A stretch of 64,000 nt of DNA, taken from NCBI GenBank assembly GCA_028641055.1, contig CM054058.1:86253927-86317926 (forward strand), read 5' to 3'. The position numbers and the translations under genes are program-made. The notes under the pieces are model-generated. The model searched no databases. It had not been told where the DNA came from and saw only the letters and a program-made list of their open reading frames with translations. Positions 21,421 through 32,069 of the stretch are shown in pieces. The stretch is from Alopecurus myosuroides. Its lineage: Eukaryota > Streptophyta > Magnoliopsida > Poales > Poaceae. Numbering within the stretch: position 1 is the stretch's first letter; each line of letters starts with the position of its first letter.

Positions 21421-21428
21421 TATAAAAA
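21421..21428 (+). promoter_or_regulatory. TATA box of the antisense gene of B
   Basis: TATAAAAA, 92 nt upstream of the ACG of exon 1; the counterparts in A and D are 84 nt upstream. Confidence 0.55.
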
Positions 21429-22209
21429 AGCTCCTTTGGAATGACTCGAACCCTAACGGCTCATTTCCCCCACTCCATTCCTTTCTCCTCTTGAGCTCTC
21501 TTTCTTCCTGAGCGCCACCACGGACCTTCCACGCACGTCACCGGAACCCATTGCCCGAAGGCTACGCTCCGCCACCGGTCGCTCCGCGCCACCGCCAAGA
21601 TCCGCCGGCGAATTCTCATCCGGCCCACCAAGAACCGCGAAAGGACACCAGGCCTGCGCCATCTGCCTCCGCAAGGCCTCCCTCGGATCTCCTCCGGTAA
21701 GCCTTTTGCGTTCATCAACTTCCCCTCGCAACCTCTGATTTTTTTCCTCAGATTAGATCTAGATCCGTCCGCCTCAGATTTCTTGGCTAGACCGGATTAG
21801 GCTACCCATAGTCTCTTTTAGTTCGCACAAAGGATAAAGCGCATACTCCAACCAACTCGCCTACTGCCCACAATCATTACCTTCGCCACGAATTTGAAAA
21901 TAAAACTTCCAATCTAGGCTCGTACTGCCCAAGATTTCCGCCCCTGCATCAATCACTCGGCTGGACTGCTTCTTTTTAATCCCCTTTATTCACATTTGGC
22001 GCTTAAGCCACTGCCCATCGTTTTCAAAAAGCTTCTTTACCATTTAGACCCCATAAATTTCTCCATAATACGCGATACCCGGAACTTCCGAGCTTGACTC
22101 TACGGGCTAACACCCGGATCTCCTGCCATACCTCAATACCATCCGGCTGATACCTGACCGTTTCATAACTTCCATGTCTTAATCTTCTTCTTATTTGATG
22201 CCTTTGCAG

Positions 22210-23148
22210 GTCAACCACATGGCTCCCAAGAAACAGGTGAAAACCCCAACCAAGACTAAAGCCACCAACACCATTTCCGCCAACTGGGGGCGGTCGATGG
22301 TCACGAAGGCCAAGTTGGAGGAGCTAGTGGAGCTGGGAGTTCTCCCTCCTCAGGAGGATATCCAATGGAGGGTGCCGGGTAAGGAGACCCGGCCCACCCC
22401 TACAAAAGACGAGGTAATCTGCTTCGTGGAACATGTGACCCGGGGTTTTCGCCCACCCGGTCATCCTTTTTTCCGTGACATTCTTAGTCACTATGGCCTT
22501 CGCGTCTTCGACATCGGGCCCAATTCCGTGCTAAATATTACCCACTTTATTGTCCTTTCTGAATCCTATTTATGCACTCCACCAAACCTAGCTCTTTTTA
22601 TCGAGCTTTATCAATGCAAACCATGCCGCGAAAGCGGTGAGGGGCGCTTCTCACTTGCGGCGGGGTTTCGATCCAGCGCCGCAAGAACTCTCCGATGCCA
22701 TCCCTCACCCTTAATTCTCATGTCAAACACTGGCAGCTTTCTTATTTCTACTACCAGGACACTTCCCCATCCGGCCAAAAGAAACTGCCGGGTTATTCTG
22801 ATGGTCTTCTTGATATCTCTGATAAATTTAGTGCCTTTGCCCCTGACTCAGATAGGGAGGCAATCCAACCTCTGCTATACAAACTCGCCACTCTTAGAGC
22901 CCAGTGCCTCATTGGGCTCAACCTAGTGAAGACCTGGGTCGACTTCAGAATTCAACCCAACTCCATCCGCACAAAGCTGATGTGCGAGTATTCTGGGGAA
23001 CCTTCTGATCCACTATGATACTCTGACAACATCTTTGCAGTCGGCGACACTCTCAAGACCATCAAGGGTTTTCTTACGGAGAAGCTCGAGGTAATCCGGA
23101 ACATATCCGGGTTAGAGCCCTTCACACTTGAAAACCCGGCCCCCCCAG
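22210..23148 (+). pseudogene. Antisense gene of B, exon 2 (gypsy-type transposase domain)
   Basis: Starts after TTTGCAG with VNHMAPKKQVKTPTKT. The conserved frame holds to CRESGEG, shifts near 22642, resumes at MPSLTLNSHVKHWQL and stops at TGA 23018. The total length is close to the 939 nt of A. Confidence 0.75.
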
Positions 23149-24641
23149 GTAAAAACCCGACTCTGACGCCTTTACTTTCGCTCTTTCCACTTGATGCAAC
23201 TGATAACCCGTACTTTAACGCCTTTCAGGATGATGACGACTTTTGGAACACCAATACCCCCCCTAGCTCCGAAGGTCCAGAGGAGCAAGAAGCTGTTCAC
23301 TCAGACGAAGGTACTCTCTGAGTTTTACTTGACTCGTTTGAACTCACCGTAACCCCTTTATTTCCAACCGTAACCTTGATGACATTCAGAACAAGAAGAT
23401 GACGAGGAAGAAGATTCGGACGGCAAGGTAGAATCTGCCAGTGATGAGGAAGAACCGGAGCCGGCAACCAAAGCCGGATCTAAAAGAAAAGCTCAAGGAG
23501 CCACCTCCAAGGTTTCATCCCCCTTCACACATTCACTTTATATTACCGTAATGATATTCTTGAACCTTTCTTGACGTTATTCCACTGGTCAATCTTGAAG
23601 GGGTCGCCCACGCCTAAGCGCAGGTCGACTCGAAATCACCCGGGTAACGACGCCCTTAACCCGGGTTCTTCACCGCTCCCCACTCGGCAAGCTGGTACTT
23701 GCTCTATCTTTTCTTGGTTAGCACGGTTTCCTCAAAGCATTCTCGCATAATATTTAACTTGACATTTTCCAGCCTCCCCCGGGTCTGACGATGGATTTCC
23801 TTGTGACTTTGCGGTGAATGCCGGGTAAAATCCCCTTCCAGATACTTTCCGATACTTCGTCATCTTTTCCTGACTGCATATTTAGCTGCTTTGTGATAAC
23901 ATCTACAGGGCCACGGTCGCCGTCAGCGATCAAGAGGATTCGGAAGATAAGGGCCCGGGTAAGGGGAACCCAGCTGATAAAACTGCAACCGCGTCTGGCG
24001 ATGAAGAACAAACATCGCCGACTAAACCGGACCAGCAGGAAACCGAATATCCAATTGCTTCTCATGCTAGCAAGAGAAAGACCACCGCCTTAGGTGCAGA
24101 AGGAGTGTCGGATTCCAACGTGCAAATGACCCGGGTTCCACCTCCTTCTAAGAAGAAAACCTCTTCTAGGAAATTCCAAGGACCCGGGTCCTCTGACACG
24201 AATAAAGATACTTTCGAACAATTGATGGACAAGCTTCTCACCATGAAGGCTTCGGAGAGCGAGACTTTAGAGCGCATGGCTGCAGAGCACCAGGTAAGAG
24301 CGCTTGTTATCTTATATTCCCTATCTAGTCCCCAAGTTCCGAGTATAACTTGCAAAAGTTATGCTTGGTACTTCTCACCATATTTTTCTTGCCATAACAC
24401 TCAGCTGTTTCTTGCACCCTTTTACACTTACAGGCGCATGTAACTCGGTCTGATGAAACCTTGCTGAAGACTGAACAGCTCCTTCTTGCCGAGATAAAAC
24501 GCCGAGAAACCCTTGAGGATAATATGAAAACTTTGAAGAAGGATGTCTCCAAGTACAAGGAGAAGTGCCTCGCCGCTCAGGCCGATTTGAAGAAGTTATC
24601 GGATCAAGTCTCCGATACTTATCAGATCTTACTTAGTAAGT

Positions 24642-24717
24642 GTTTGCCTGCCGGCTAAGTTTTTGCCTGCCGACTAATTTTTGCCTGCCGACTAATTTTT
24701 GCCTGCCGACTAATTTC
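24642..24717. repeat. 19-bp tandem repeat in an intron of the antisense gene of B
   Basis: Four units of TTTTGCCTGCCGACTAATT (first one slightly diverged) begin right after the splice donor. Absent from A, C and D. Confidence 0.85.
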
Positions 24718-24763
24718 ATACCCGGCTGCTACTGATACGTTCTTGCTTCTGTTTCCACTATAG

Positions 24764-25431
24764 GTGCGAACCTTGCAGCTCCAGAGGAAGATGCTATTGT
24801 CAAGGTTAGGACCCTGAAGACTGTGCTCCGGACTTTCTTTGCCGGCACCAAATTTATATTGAATGCCATTAATTGGCCCACGGAAGCCTATCCGGGTGAA
24901 GAGAACCTTGTCCAAGCCTGCTCCACTGTACCCGGATGGATTGAACTCTGGAAGCGTTCGTCCTGCCGTACTGGTATAGTGCGGGCTTTGACCTTGGCCA
25001 AAGCCTACTTTCCGAAGCTTGACCCGGCGAAGATAATCTCCGGGTTTCCTGAGTTCAAGGCGGATGGCGCCAAATTTACGCCTAAGGATTTCAAGGCCAT
25101 TCAGTCGGCAGTGCGCCCCTCTGCCACCACTCTAGCCGATAGCTTGAACCTTAATACACTAATGGCTGCGTATGACGCTGATGACAAGATTATCACAGAG
25201 GAAGCACCCCCGCCCGTTGACCTCTTGGAGAAGTGGGCTGATTACTCAGCTAAGAAGAAGGAGGCAACTTCGAAGAGGGAGGCCGACTTAAAATCAGGGC
25301 CGTCCGCCTCTACACCGTCCGTCCTTCCTCCTATCCGCCCTGGCGCGGTGAGTCCGGGTGGCTCTGCCAAAAAAGCTAAGAAGCAGGTCCAGGAGCAAGA
25401 CCCGGAAGATCGCGCTCAGGAGGCCGCGTAG
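24764..25431 (+). CDS. Antisense gene of B, last exon (conserved C-terminal domain)
   Basis: 668 nt after a CACTATAG acceptor. It encodes GANLAAPEEDAIVKVRTL, FAGTKFILNAINWPTEAYPG, AKAYFPKLDPAKIISGFPEF and a Lys/Glu/Pro tail ending in EDRAQEAA. The frame is intact. Confidence 0.7.
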
Positions 25432-26399
25432 AGTAAGGATGTCATAATACCTTAGTCACATGGGATCTTTTTGTTTGAGCTATTTTATTCTGTTAATGGT
25501 GCGCCTGTGCACTTCTGATACCGATGCAAAAGCTTGTAATATACTTCTATTTGGTGACATATTTTCGCGGCTTTCCTAGCCTTTTGATAATCATACTTTT
25601 TGCTGTTCTTCTGAACTTGTTCTTGATACCCATCTCTCTTTTTAGCTCCCTTCATAAGACTCGTTTTTTTTCGAGACCAGGGGCTTTGATAAGTGAAATT
25701 CTCTTGAAGTTCCCAAGACTCGGATGATAGGGCCGTTTTGAACCTTGGTATCAAAGTGGTTTGTTTCTGTTACGAAGTCCCCAGTCCCCATGACCCAAAG
25801 GACGAGTCATGAGGGTGTGGCCTTTCTCAGAGGACAAATCATTCCCTACCAAGGCAAAACCCTAAAACCATCTCATGTAAATACTGAAGTTATGCTTGAT
25901 AATCACTGAGTTTCCGGCTTATCAGCCTTGTACTCTGCATAAACTTGTGGTTTAGATGACCCTTTTGACTATCTTATACTATAAGCCGGCTTTCGCGTGG
26001 ATACCATGTTGTTACATCCATACGAGAACAGTGTCAGGCAAGTCCCATTGGGCTCCATGGCTGATTGTAATCGTAAGCGAACGAATCATGCCACTTTAGT
26101 GCGAGTCACATCAAGCTTAAGTAAGATAAGTCAAGAAAAATTGGCTTCTTTGCCCAGTCATAAGATTGCAGCCGTGCTCGTTTGCGAGGAATCGGCCCTT
26201 ATAACTTATAGCTATCTATGCCGGGTCATTCGGGTTAGTGGTTGGTTACCTGAGCAACCAACCCCCAAGACCTACATGCAATCGATGCTTTTGATGATAC
26301 TGAATTATCGATGTCGCATAGATACTACTTACTTGTGATAAAGGCGAAAAGACATAGGACTTGATAACCATATCTTTATTGATACCAGAAATTTTGGGT
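25432..26399. other. Non-coding spacer between the convergent genes of B
   Basis: No credible frame. Homologous to 13697-14740 in C and 34479-35430 in D; contains AGTCCCCAGTCCCC near 25778. Confidence 0.6.
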
Positions 26400-26486
26400 C
26401 AGCAGGCCGCCTCATTAAAAACCTTCCAGTCCCCTTAGGTACCCTGGGTAGGAAAAGAGCGCGTCTGAAACCTGCCGCCCGTTACA
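26400..26486 (-). other. Conserved pol/antisense-gene border block (copy in B)
   Basis: 87 bp, near-identical to the blocks in C and D; sense strand has AAGGGGACTGGAAGG then TTTTTAATGAGGC. Confidence 0.65.
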
Positions 26487-26490
26487 TTAC

Positions 26491-29475
26491 TCAGTTCTTT
26501 GTAAGCACTGGTCCTGATCCGGCTTGACCAATGCACATCCTCCATAAGTTGAACTTTTTCCTGATGAGTACCGGGTTTGCCAGCCAACCCGGGTGGGGTG
26601 TCTCCATGACTTTGCTGGTTGTTGGTGGCCGTGTAACTTCTTCCTTTACAGCATACTGCTTGGGAGAGTCAACTTCGATTAAGGCCACCATTTTAGCATC
26701 TTGCGTGACCTTGGACTTTGCTTTTTCGCCTTCAGTACTTGGCTTCTTTGATGTAGTTATGTCCTCCGGGTCTGCTTGAGACCGATAGTGCTTGAGTTCT
26801 TCCTTTCTGCAAGCTTGCTCGGCCATTGCTGCATCTCCTTCGTCGCATTCAGCGGCTATGTCTCGATTTCCGTGTATGGTTATAGTCTTCTTGGGACCCG
26901 GGATTTTTAGCTGTAGATATACATAACACGGCCTAGCCATGAATTTGGCATAAGCCGGCCTTCCAAACAGCGCGTGATAGGGGCTGCGTAATTTCACTAC
27001 CTCAAAGGTGAGCCACTCAATTCGATAGTTATCCTTTGATTCTCCGAAAGCTACCTCTAGTGCGATTTTTCCCTCGGGGCATGCTGAATGACCCGGCACT
27101 ATTCCATGAAAAACTGTTGAGCTTTTTTGCAGTTGAGATTCCTTGAGACCCATGCGTAGGAAGGTTTCCCAATACAGTATATTGATGCTGCTTACACCAT
27201 CCATTAAAACCTTCTTTAGCTCGTACCCATTAACTTGCGGTGCGACTACTAGTGCCAAGACTCCTGGGTGTTCCACTCTTTCTGGGTGATCCCTTCTGCT
27301 CCATGTTACCTCCTGTTCTGACCATCTCAAGTATCTCGGGACGGCTAACGAAACTGAGTTGACCGCTTGCTTCAGTATCTTTTTGTCCTTGTTAGATCCT
27401 CCTGTGGTATGCACATGATATTGACCCAATTGTTTGGGGTTAGCCTGGAAGCCTCCAGCTCCCCCTTGGTTGTTGCCCTGGTTTCCAGCTGCCGGGTTTC
27501 CGGCTGGGGGTGGTCCATTGCCAGGGTTTCCACCCGGACCTGGCCCTCCTCCTCGACCTGTACCTCGCATAGCCCTGTTTACTTCTTCGTTTTTCCATCT
27601 TTGCAAGTCGGCGCACTGCTCCAAGGAGTGGTTAGCCGGCCTGCCGTTCCTGCTGTGTTTTGGGCACGCCATTCTGAAGATGTCCCAACTATTACTCGGC
27701 CGGGGCGGCCCTTGGTAGTTTCCTCCGTTGTGATTCCCAGTATTGAAATTTCCTTCTGCTCTGGGTCTTGAAGACCCGGCTTCTGTATTGGCGACAAACT
27801 CGGAGCCTCCTTCGAAGGGACGCTTGTTCTGACTACTTCCATTGTTTCCTGACGCTGTTCCGTTGCCGGTTCTTCCATTACCGCTTGTGTTTGCTTTTGT
27901 CTTCTTGTCATCAGCTTCTTCTTCTGTGGTATCTGTCGCAGCGTGTTTGTTGCACGCATCCATCAATTCTCCCATTGTGACTTCTGACGCATTTCGACTG
28001 GACTTCATGCGAGTTAACTTTTGCACTAAAGGTATATACTTGCATGTTTTTGCCATGGCTTGTAGCGCATCCTTGGGCTGGATGTCTGTGGATGAGTGAA
28101 GTATCTCCATAACCCGGCGCACCCAACTGCGCGCCGATTCTCCCTTCTTTTGGACGCATCGCTCTAGATCATCAATGGTGAATAATTTCCTGCAGGTTCT
28201 GTGAAAGTGCTTGATAAACGCGGTCTTCAATTCCTCCCAAGACTTGATCGATCCCTCAGGTAGATTGGTGAACCACAATTTTGCTGCTCCTTCAGACATC
28301 ATCAGATACATGAATTTGGCTTGGAGGTTCTCAGACGCGTTGCGGATTGACATTGCCATCTCGTAACTGCTTAGCCACGTTTCGGGATCCATGGTTGGCT
28401 CATAATTCACTACTTTCCCTGGCTCTTTGAACTTTTCCGGGTAAGGTTCAGCTCTAATACTGTCCGAGAGACACTTGGGCCCCGCAAGAATGATTGAAGC
28501 CGGCCTTTCCCTGGAAACGTGTGATGCCGCGGGGGGCGCGTCTGGGCGCTGTGCTGCGGGAGGCCCATGCGCTGCAGACCCGGCCGCGGCCCTCCGAGCC
28601 CTAGAACTGTCCACGACGGCCTGTGCTGCTGATACTGCCTGAGCGCGGGGAGGAGGCGGCATTTGCTGCTGCTCTTCCCTCCGCCGTGCCGAACTCGTTT
28701 GTAAATTCCCTTGCTGCTGGCTGACATATGGCGTCCCGTGCATTCCGCTTCTGTGATCCGGGTAATTGGCTTGCTGCGCCACCGCAGTGTGCAACAGCTC
28801 GATGGCTTGCCGAGTCTTCTCTGCATGGGGCGACTCTCCCACAGGTATTTGATTCAATGCGAGTGTCGCCGCATATACGTTGTCCATAGGATTGTTGTAG
28901 TGGCCGGCTGGCGTGCGGAATCGTGATGGTGGCGGCGGCAGTAGATCGTTGCCGGTTGTGACTCTAGTTTGCGGTGGGGGTAACCCGGTCCGTTCATTCG
29001 CCGGACGTGTCGCTGCTGTTGTCTGTTGGGGTGCGGTTCCCTGGTTCGCCACTGGTATCGGTTGGTCCTGAGGCGTGATGAACAAATTAGCCGGATTAAT
29101 AACCCCGCCCGTTGCTGGCAACCTGGTGTGGTGCCTTTGATGTATCCTGGACGTTTCCTCTCGAAGCCGGGTTTCCAACGCGTCTAGCTCGCGCCGCCGG
29201 GTGGCCATCCCCTGTCTATCTGCTTCCACTTGCCTTCTTTGCTGTTCCAATGCACGACGAGCCACGTCCAGGTCTCTAACACGCTCTGCCGCGTTTTCTG
29301 GGGTGATAACAGTGGCGAGGACTGTAGGATCCAAGATCAAATTATTATCGAACAGGGCCGGGTGACGCGGATTCGAGGGACCCGCCCCTGGTGTCCGATT
29401 GGCTTGAAACCCGAACATGTTGGCGTGTTTGCTCCTCATCTGCCGCGCGACTGGTGACCGATGCTGACTCTCCAT
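26491..29475 (-). pseudogene. Gag core, protease and RT scrap of B
   Basis: A 994-residue - strand frame: coiled coil (ARRALEQQRRQVEADRQ), capsid-like core (TWLSSYEMAMSIRNASEN, SWVRRVMEILHSS), Gly/Pro/Asn-rich region, CX2H...HX4C motif (CPKHSRNGRPANH) and aspartic protease. The protease reads VLMDGVSSINILY, DGG changed to DGV as in E. The end (HPGWLANPVLIRKK, LWRMCI) is the start of RT; the sequence then jumps to GQAGSGP, the deletion junction shared with D. Confidence 0.85.
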
Positions 29476-30175
29476 CGACCCGGGTCAAGACCGGGTCTCC
29501 GTTAACCGCGCCCTGTTGCTGGGCCACTGCCCCCGACTGGTGCCGCGGCTGTGTTTCCTTGGTTAGCCGCGGGGGCTGCATAGACTGCAACTCGGCGCGC
29601 GACATCCGGTGTAAATTCAGGCTGTTCCTCTTCACCGTTCTCCTCGTACCGGTTTTCCAGTAGATCCAGGATAGATCCGGTGTCATCTTCTCCTTGGGCC
29701 CGGTCGCGTGGGGTCCATGACGGCTCCTCCGGCTGTTCCCACTCCGCGATGGGTTCTTCTGCTGGATATGTCGTTCCCGTTGATTCTTCATCATCTGATC
29801 GGGTAGACGTGGCTTTTCCTGGCATAGAATCAGATCCAACGTTGTCAGGGACCGAATTGGAAGCACATACCATACCGATGAAGACGTTGATCCGGCCGAT
29901 TGTTATGACGGATCGGTTTCGAGGTGATCCGACTCCGGCCCCCAGCCGGAATCGTCCACCACCTTTTCTCCTTCGTGGTCGATGTAGATCTCGCCGATGA
30001 CAAGATTCTCCATGCCCTTCCGAGCTTCTCCCGTGATGCAGACACCTTTGGACGCAGGCCCCACGGTGGGCGCCAACTGTCGTGGGATAATCACGGCAGA
30101 TGTTACCAGGGGTAACTGATCTTGGGGCAAGTCGACACAGGCGTTCGGGAGAGGGTTTAGCTCAAAGGAAGACAT
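29476..30175 (-). pseudogene. Gag N-terminus of B (frameshifted, begins in the LTR)
   Basis: From the in-LTR ATG at 30175 the frame reads MSSFELNPLPNACVDLP and crosses the primer site (QLAPTVG). It then loses frame near 29910, where one C present in D is missing, and again near 29530 and 29440. The pieces align in order with the intact D protein. Confidence 0.8.
30059..30076 (-). other. Primer-binding site of B (tRNA-Lys)
   Basis: TTGGCGCCCACCGTGGGG; 17 bases match the complement of the plant tRNA-Lys(CUU) 3' end including CCA. Confidence 0.8.
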
Positions 30176-30555
30176 GATACAACTTGATCTGACAGCCGGC
30201 AATCGAAGTCGCCGGATCTCTATTCTCGATACAATAACTCGATTAGGGTTTACACTGGATACTCGATACCACTCGATATTGCTAAGGTTCTCAAATCTCT
30301 GTGTCAATCTATACCCGAGGGTCGGTTTATATAGTACCCGTACCCCCCCTAACTTACTTTACAAGGCACACCCGGGTCCTACCCAGACACGGCGTGCTAA
30401 CCCTAACTTTCCTTTACAACACCCACAATCCGGGTCACTAGGCCCACGAGCTTGGGCCTCCACAAACATCTTTATCCCTAGCCGTATCCTGCTCACTGTC
30501 TCTGGGCCGGGTTATTCCTCGGATCTTGGCATACCGGGTTAGCATCCCCCCATCA
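30078..30555 (-). repeat. 5' LTR of B
   Basis: 478 bp, indistinguishable by eye from 20558-21035. TATA box TATATAAA at 30326-30333 on the - strand. Confidence 0.95.
30326..30333 (-). promoter_or_regulatory. TATA box in the 5' LTR of B
   Basis: TATATAAA about 150 bp upstream of the in-LTR ATG at 30175. Confidence 0.55.
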
Positions 30556-31221
30556 ACCACGCTGACTACCCGATTGGTAGCAGCAATGTATAGCAGCATT
30601 GGCTCTTTGGGTAGCGGACTAGCCAAGATGGGAGCGCTACACAGCATCGCTTTTAGCTCATTGAATGCCACATCGGCTTGCGGTGTCCAGACAAACTTGT
30701 CGCTTTTCTTCATCAATTGATACAAAGGCAGGGCCTTCTCACCCATTCTGCCCAAGAAACGACTCAGAGATGCCAAGCAACCAGTGAATTTTTACACATC
30801 CTTCAGGGATCTCGGCAAAGACATGCTCTCAATAGCTTTTATCTTTGAAGGATTGGCCTCAATGCCCCGACTAGATACCAAGAAGCCGAGCAACTTGCCA
30901 GACGGGACGCCAAAGGTGCATTTACTCGGGTTCAGCTTCATCTTGTCGTTGCGCAAGTTGGCAAAAGTTTCTTCAAGGTCAGTAAGCAGAGTATGTGTTT
31001 TATTCTTTTTGATGACAATGTCATTTACGTACACCTGCACATTATTCTTGCCGAGTTGATCATGCAAGCATTTCTGCATGCATCTCTGATAAGTAGCACC
31101 AGCATTCCGCAACCCAAAGCACATGACACGATAGCAATAAGCCCCATACGGGGTAATGAAAGCAGTCTTTATTTGATCAGCAGGGTTGAGAGCTGTCTGA
31201 TGAAAACCAGAGTAGGCATCT
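30556..31221 (-). pseudogene. Reverse transcriptase of F, C-terminal part
   Basis: Continues the RT from 39519 across element D. It reads AYSGFHQTALNPADQIKTAF, FGLRNAGATYQRCMQ, QVYVNDIVIKK, then the thumb (PSKCTFGVPSGKLLGFLVSS) and, in the next frame, LSRFLGRMGEKALPLYQLMK up to the B insertion. The catalytic YVDD is YVND, a G to A change that would abolish activity. The first five bases are the right target copy of B. Confidence 0.85.
31217..31221. repeat. Target duplication CATCT of D (left)
   Basis: Identical to 39514-39518. Removing D and one copy restores the RT reading of F through FIDAYSG. Confidence 0.95.
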
Positions 31222-31675
31222 TGTCGTGGGATAATCACGGCAGATGTTACCGGGGGTAACTGATCTAGGGGCAAGTCGACACAGGTATTTGGGAGAGGGT
31301 TTAGCTCGAAGGAAGACATGGCGGAAAGCAATCTAAGAGCCGGAAAACAACTCGCCGGATCTCGATATGATTATACTGGATACTCGATAATAGGTGTTAC
31401 AGTTATGACTTGAATCTCTCTCAGGCGAAGCCTAGGGATTGGTTTATATAGTACTCATACCCCCCTTGGCTTGCCATACAAAGCGCTCCTTGAGTCCTAC
31501 TCGAATTCTACATACGTATCCTAGCTTTCCTTATCGTAACCCACAATCCGGGTTACGATCCTTACAAGCCCTGGGCCTTCCAGAAGCTTCTGCGTCCTTA
31601 GCCGGATTTGGTCCATACGCCGTTTGGGCCGGATTACACCTGGGGTTGGCATACCGGGTTACTATCCCCTCATCA
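31222..31675 (-). repeat. 3' LTR of D
   Basis: 454 bp; followed on + by GTAGTCCCC (31676-31684), the complement of the purine tract. Confidence 0.95.
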
Positions 31676-31684
31676 GTAGTCCCC
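31676..31684 (-). promoter_or_regulatory. Polypurine tract of D
   Basis: GGGGACTAC on the - strand abutting the 3' LTR. Confidence 0.7.
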
Positions 31685-32061
31685 AGAATAGCTTGGGCTT
31701 CCAAGATTTACTCTTCGAAGCGCTGGCTATTCCCTACAGAAATATTAGATGCAAACACATGAGGATTAAGACGCAGCGCGTCTATGAATAGCCGCGACTG
31801 GCGCCAAGGAAGCCAGGTGAAAACCCGGCTCTTCTTTTTAGGTTCTTCCTTAATCTCTCAAACTTAAATCTCAATAGGAACTCCATGACTCCACATCCTT
31901 CTTGATAACTACCGCTGATACAGAGAAGGCAATTTCCCCTTCCTTTTTCTCTGGATCGTATTGGCCTGCGCATAAAATGTGCCTTTCAAATTTCGAAATC
32001 ACCAATTACTCCGCATTCCCCGGGTCTCGACCGTTAGGCTAAGCCTTTCCACCCGGACGGT

Positions 32062-32069
32062 TATAAATA
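32062..32069 (+). promoter_or_regulatory. TATA box of the antisense gene of D
   Basis: TATAAATA, 84 nt before the ACG of exon 1, as in A. Confidence 0.6.

Larger units (their letters stand above)
21520..25431 (+). pseudogene. Antisense gene of B (spliced, broken in exon 2)
   Basis: Inferred exons: 21520-21696 (177 nt, begins ACG in GCCACCACGG), 22210-23148, about 23229-23311, about 23391-23510, a basic exon near 23600-23690, 23909-24293 (385 nt), 24434-24635 (202 nt) and 24764-25431 (668 nt, stop TAG). Exon 2 has a one-base deletion near 22642 and a CGA to TGA stop at about 23018. The acidic exons read EDEEEDSDGK and SDEEEPEPATKAGSKRK. A 19-bp repeat occupies the last intron. The layout is the same as in A and C. 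Confidence 0.7.
20558..30555 (-). mobile_element. Element B: complete non-autonomous Tat-type Gypsy insertion
   Basis: 9,998 bp with two 478-bp LTRs (20558-21035 and 30078-30555) that I could not tell apart by eye, flanked by ACCAC. On the - strand: Gag-protease with a short RT scrap; on the + strand: the convergent antisense gene (21520-25431). RT, RNase H and integrase are absent. The identical LTRs imply a recent insertion even though Gag already has frameshifts, so it was probably copied with help in trans. Confidence 0.95.

Noticed and set aside
31439..31762. Open frames across the LTR of D and its copy at 39277
   Set aside because: They read the LTR antisense and end at the element border; no relation to a known protein.
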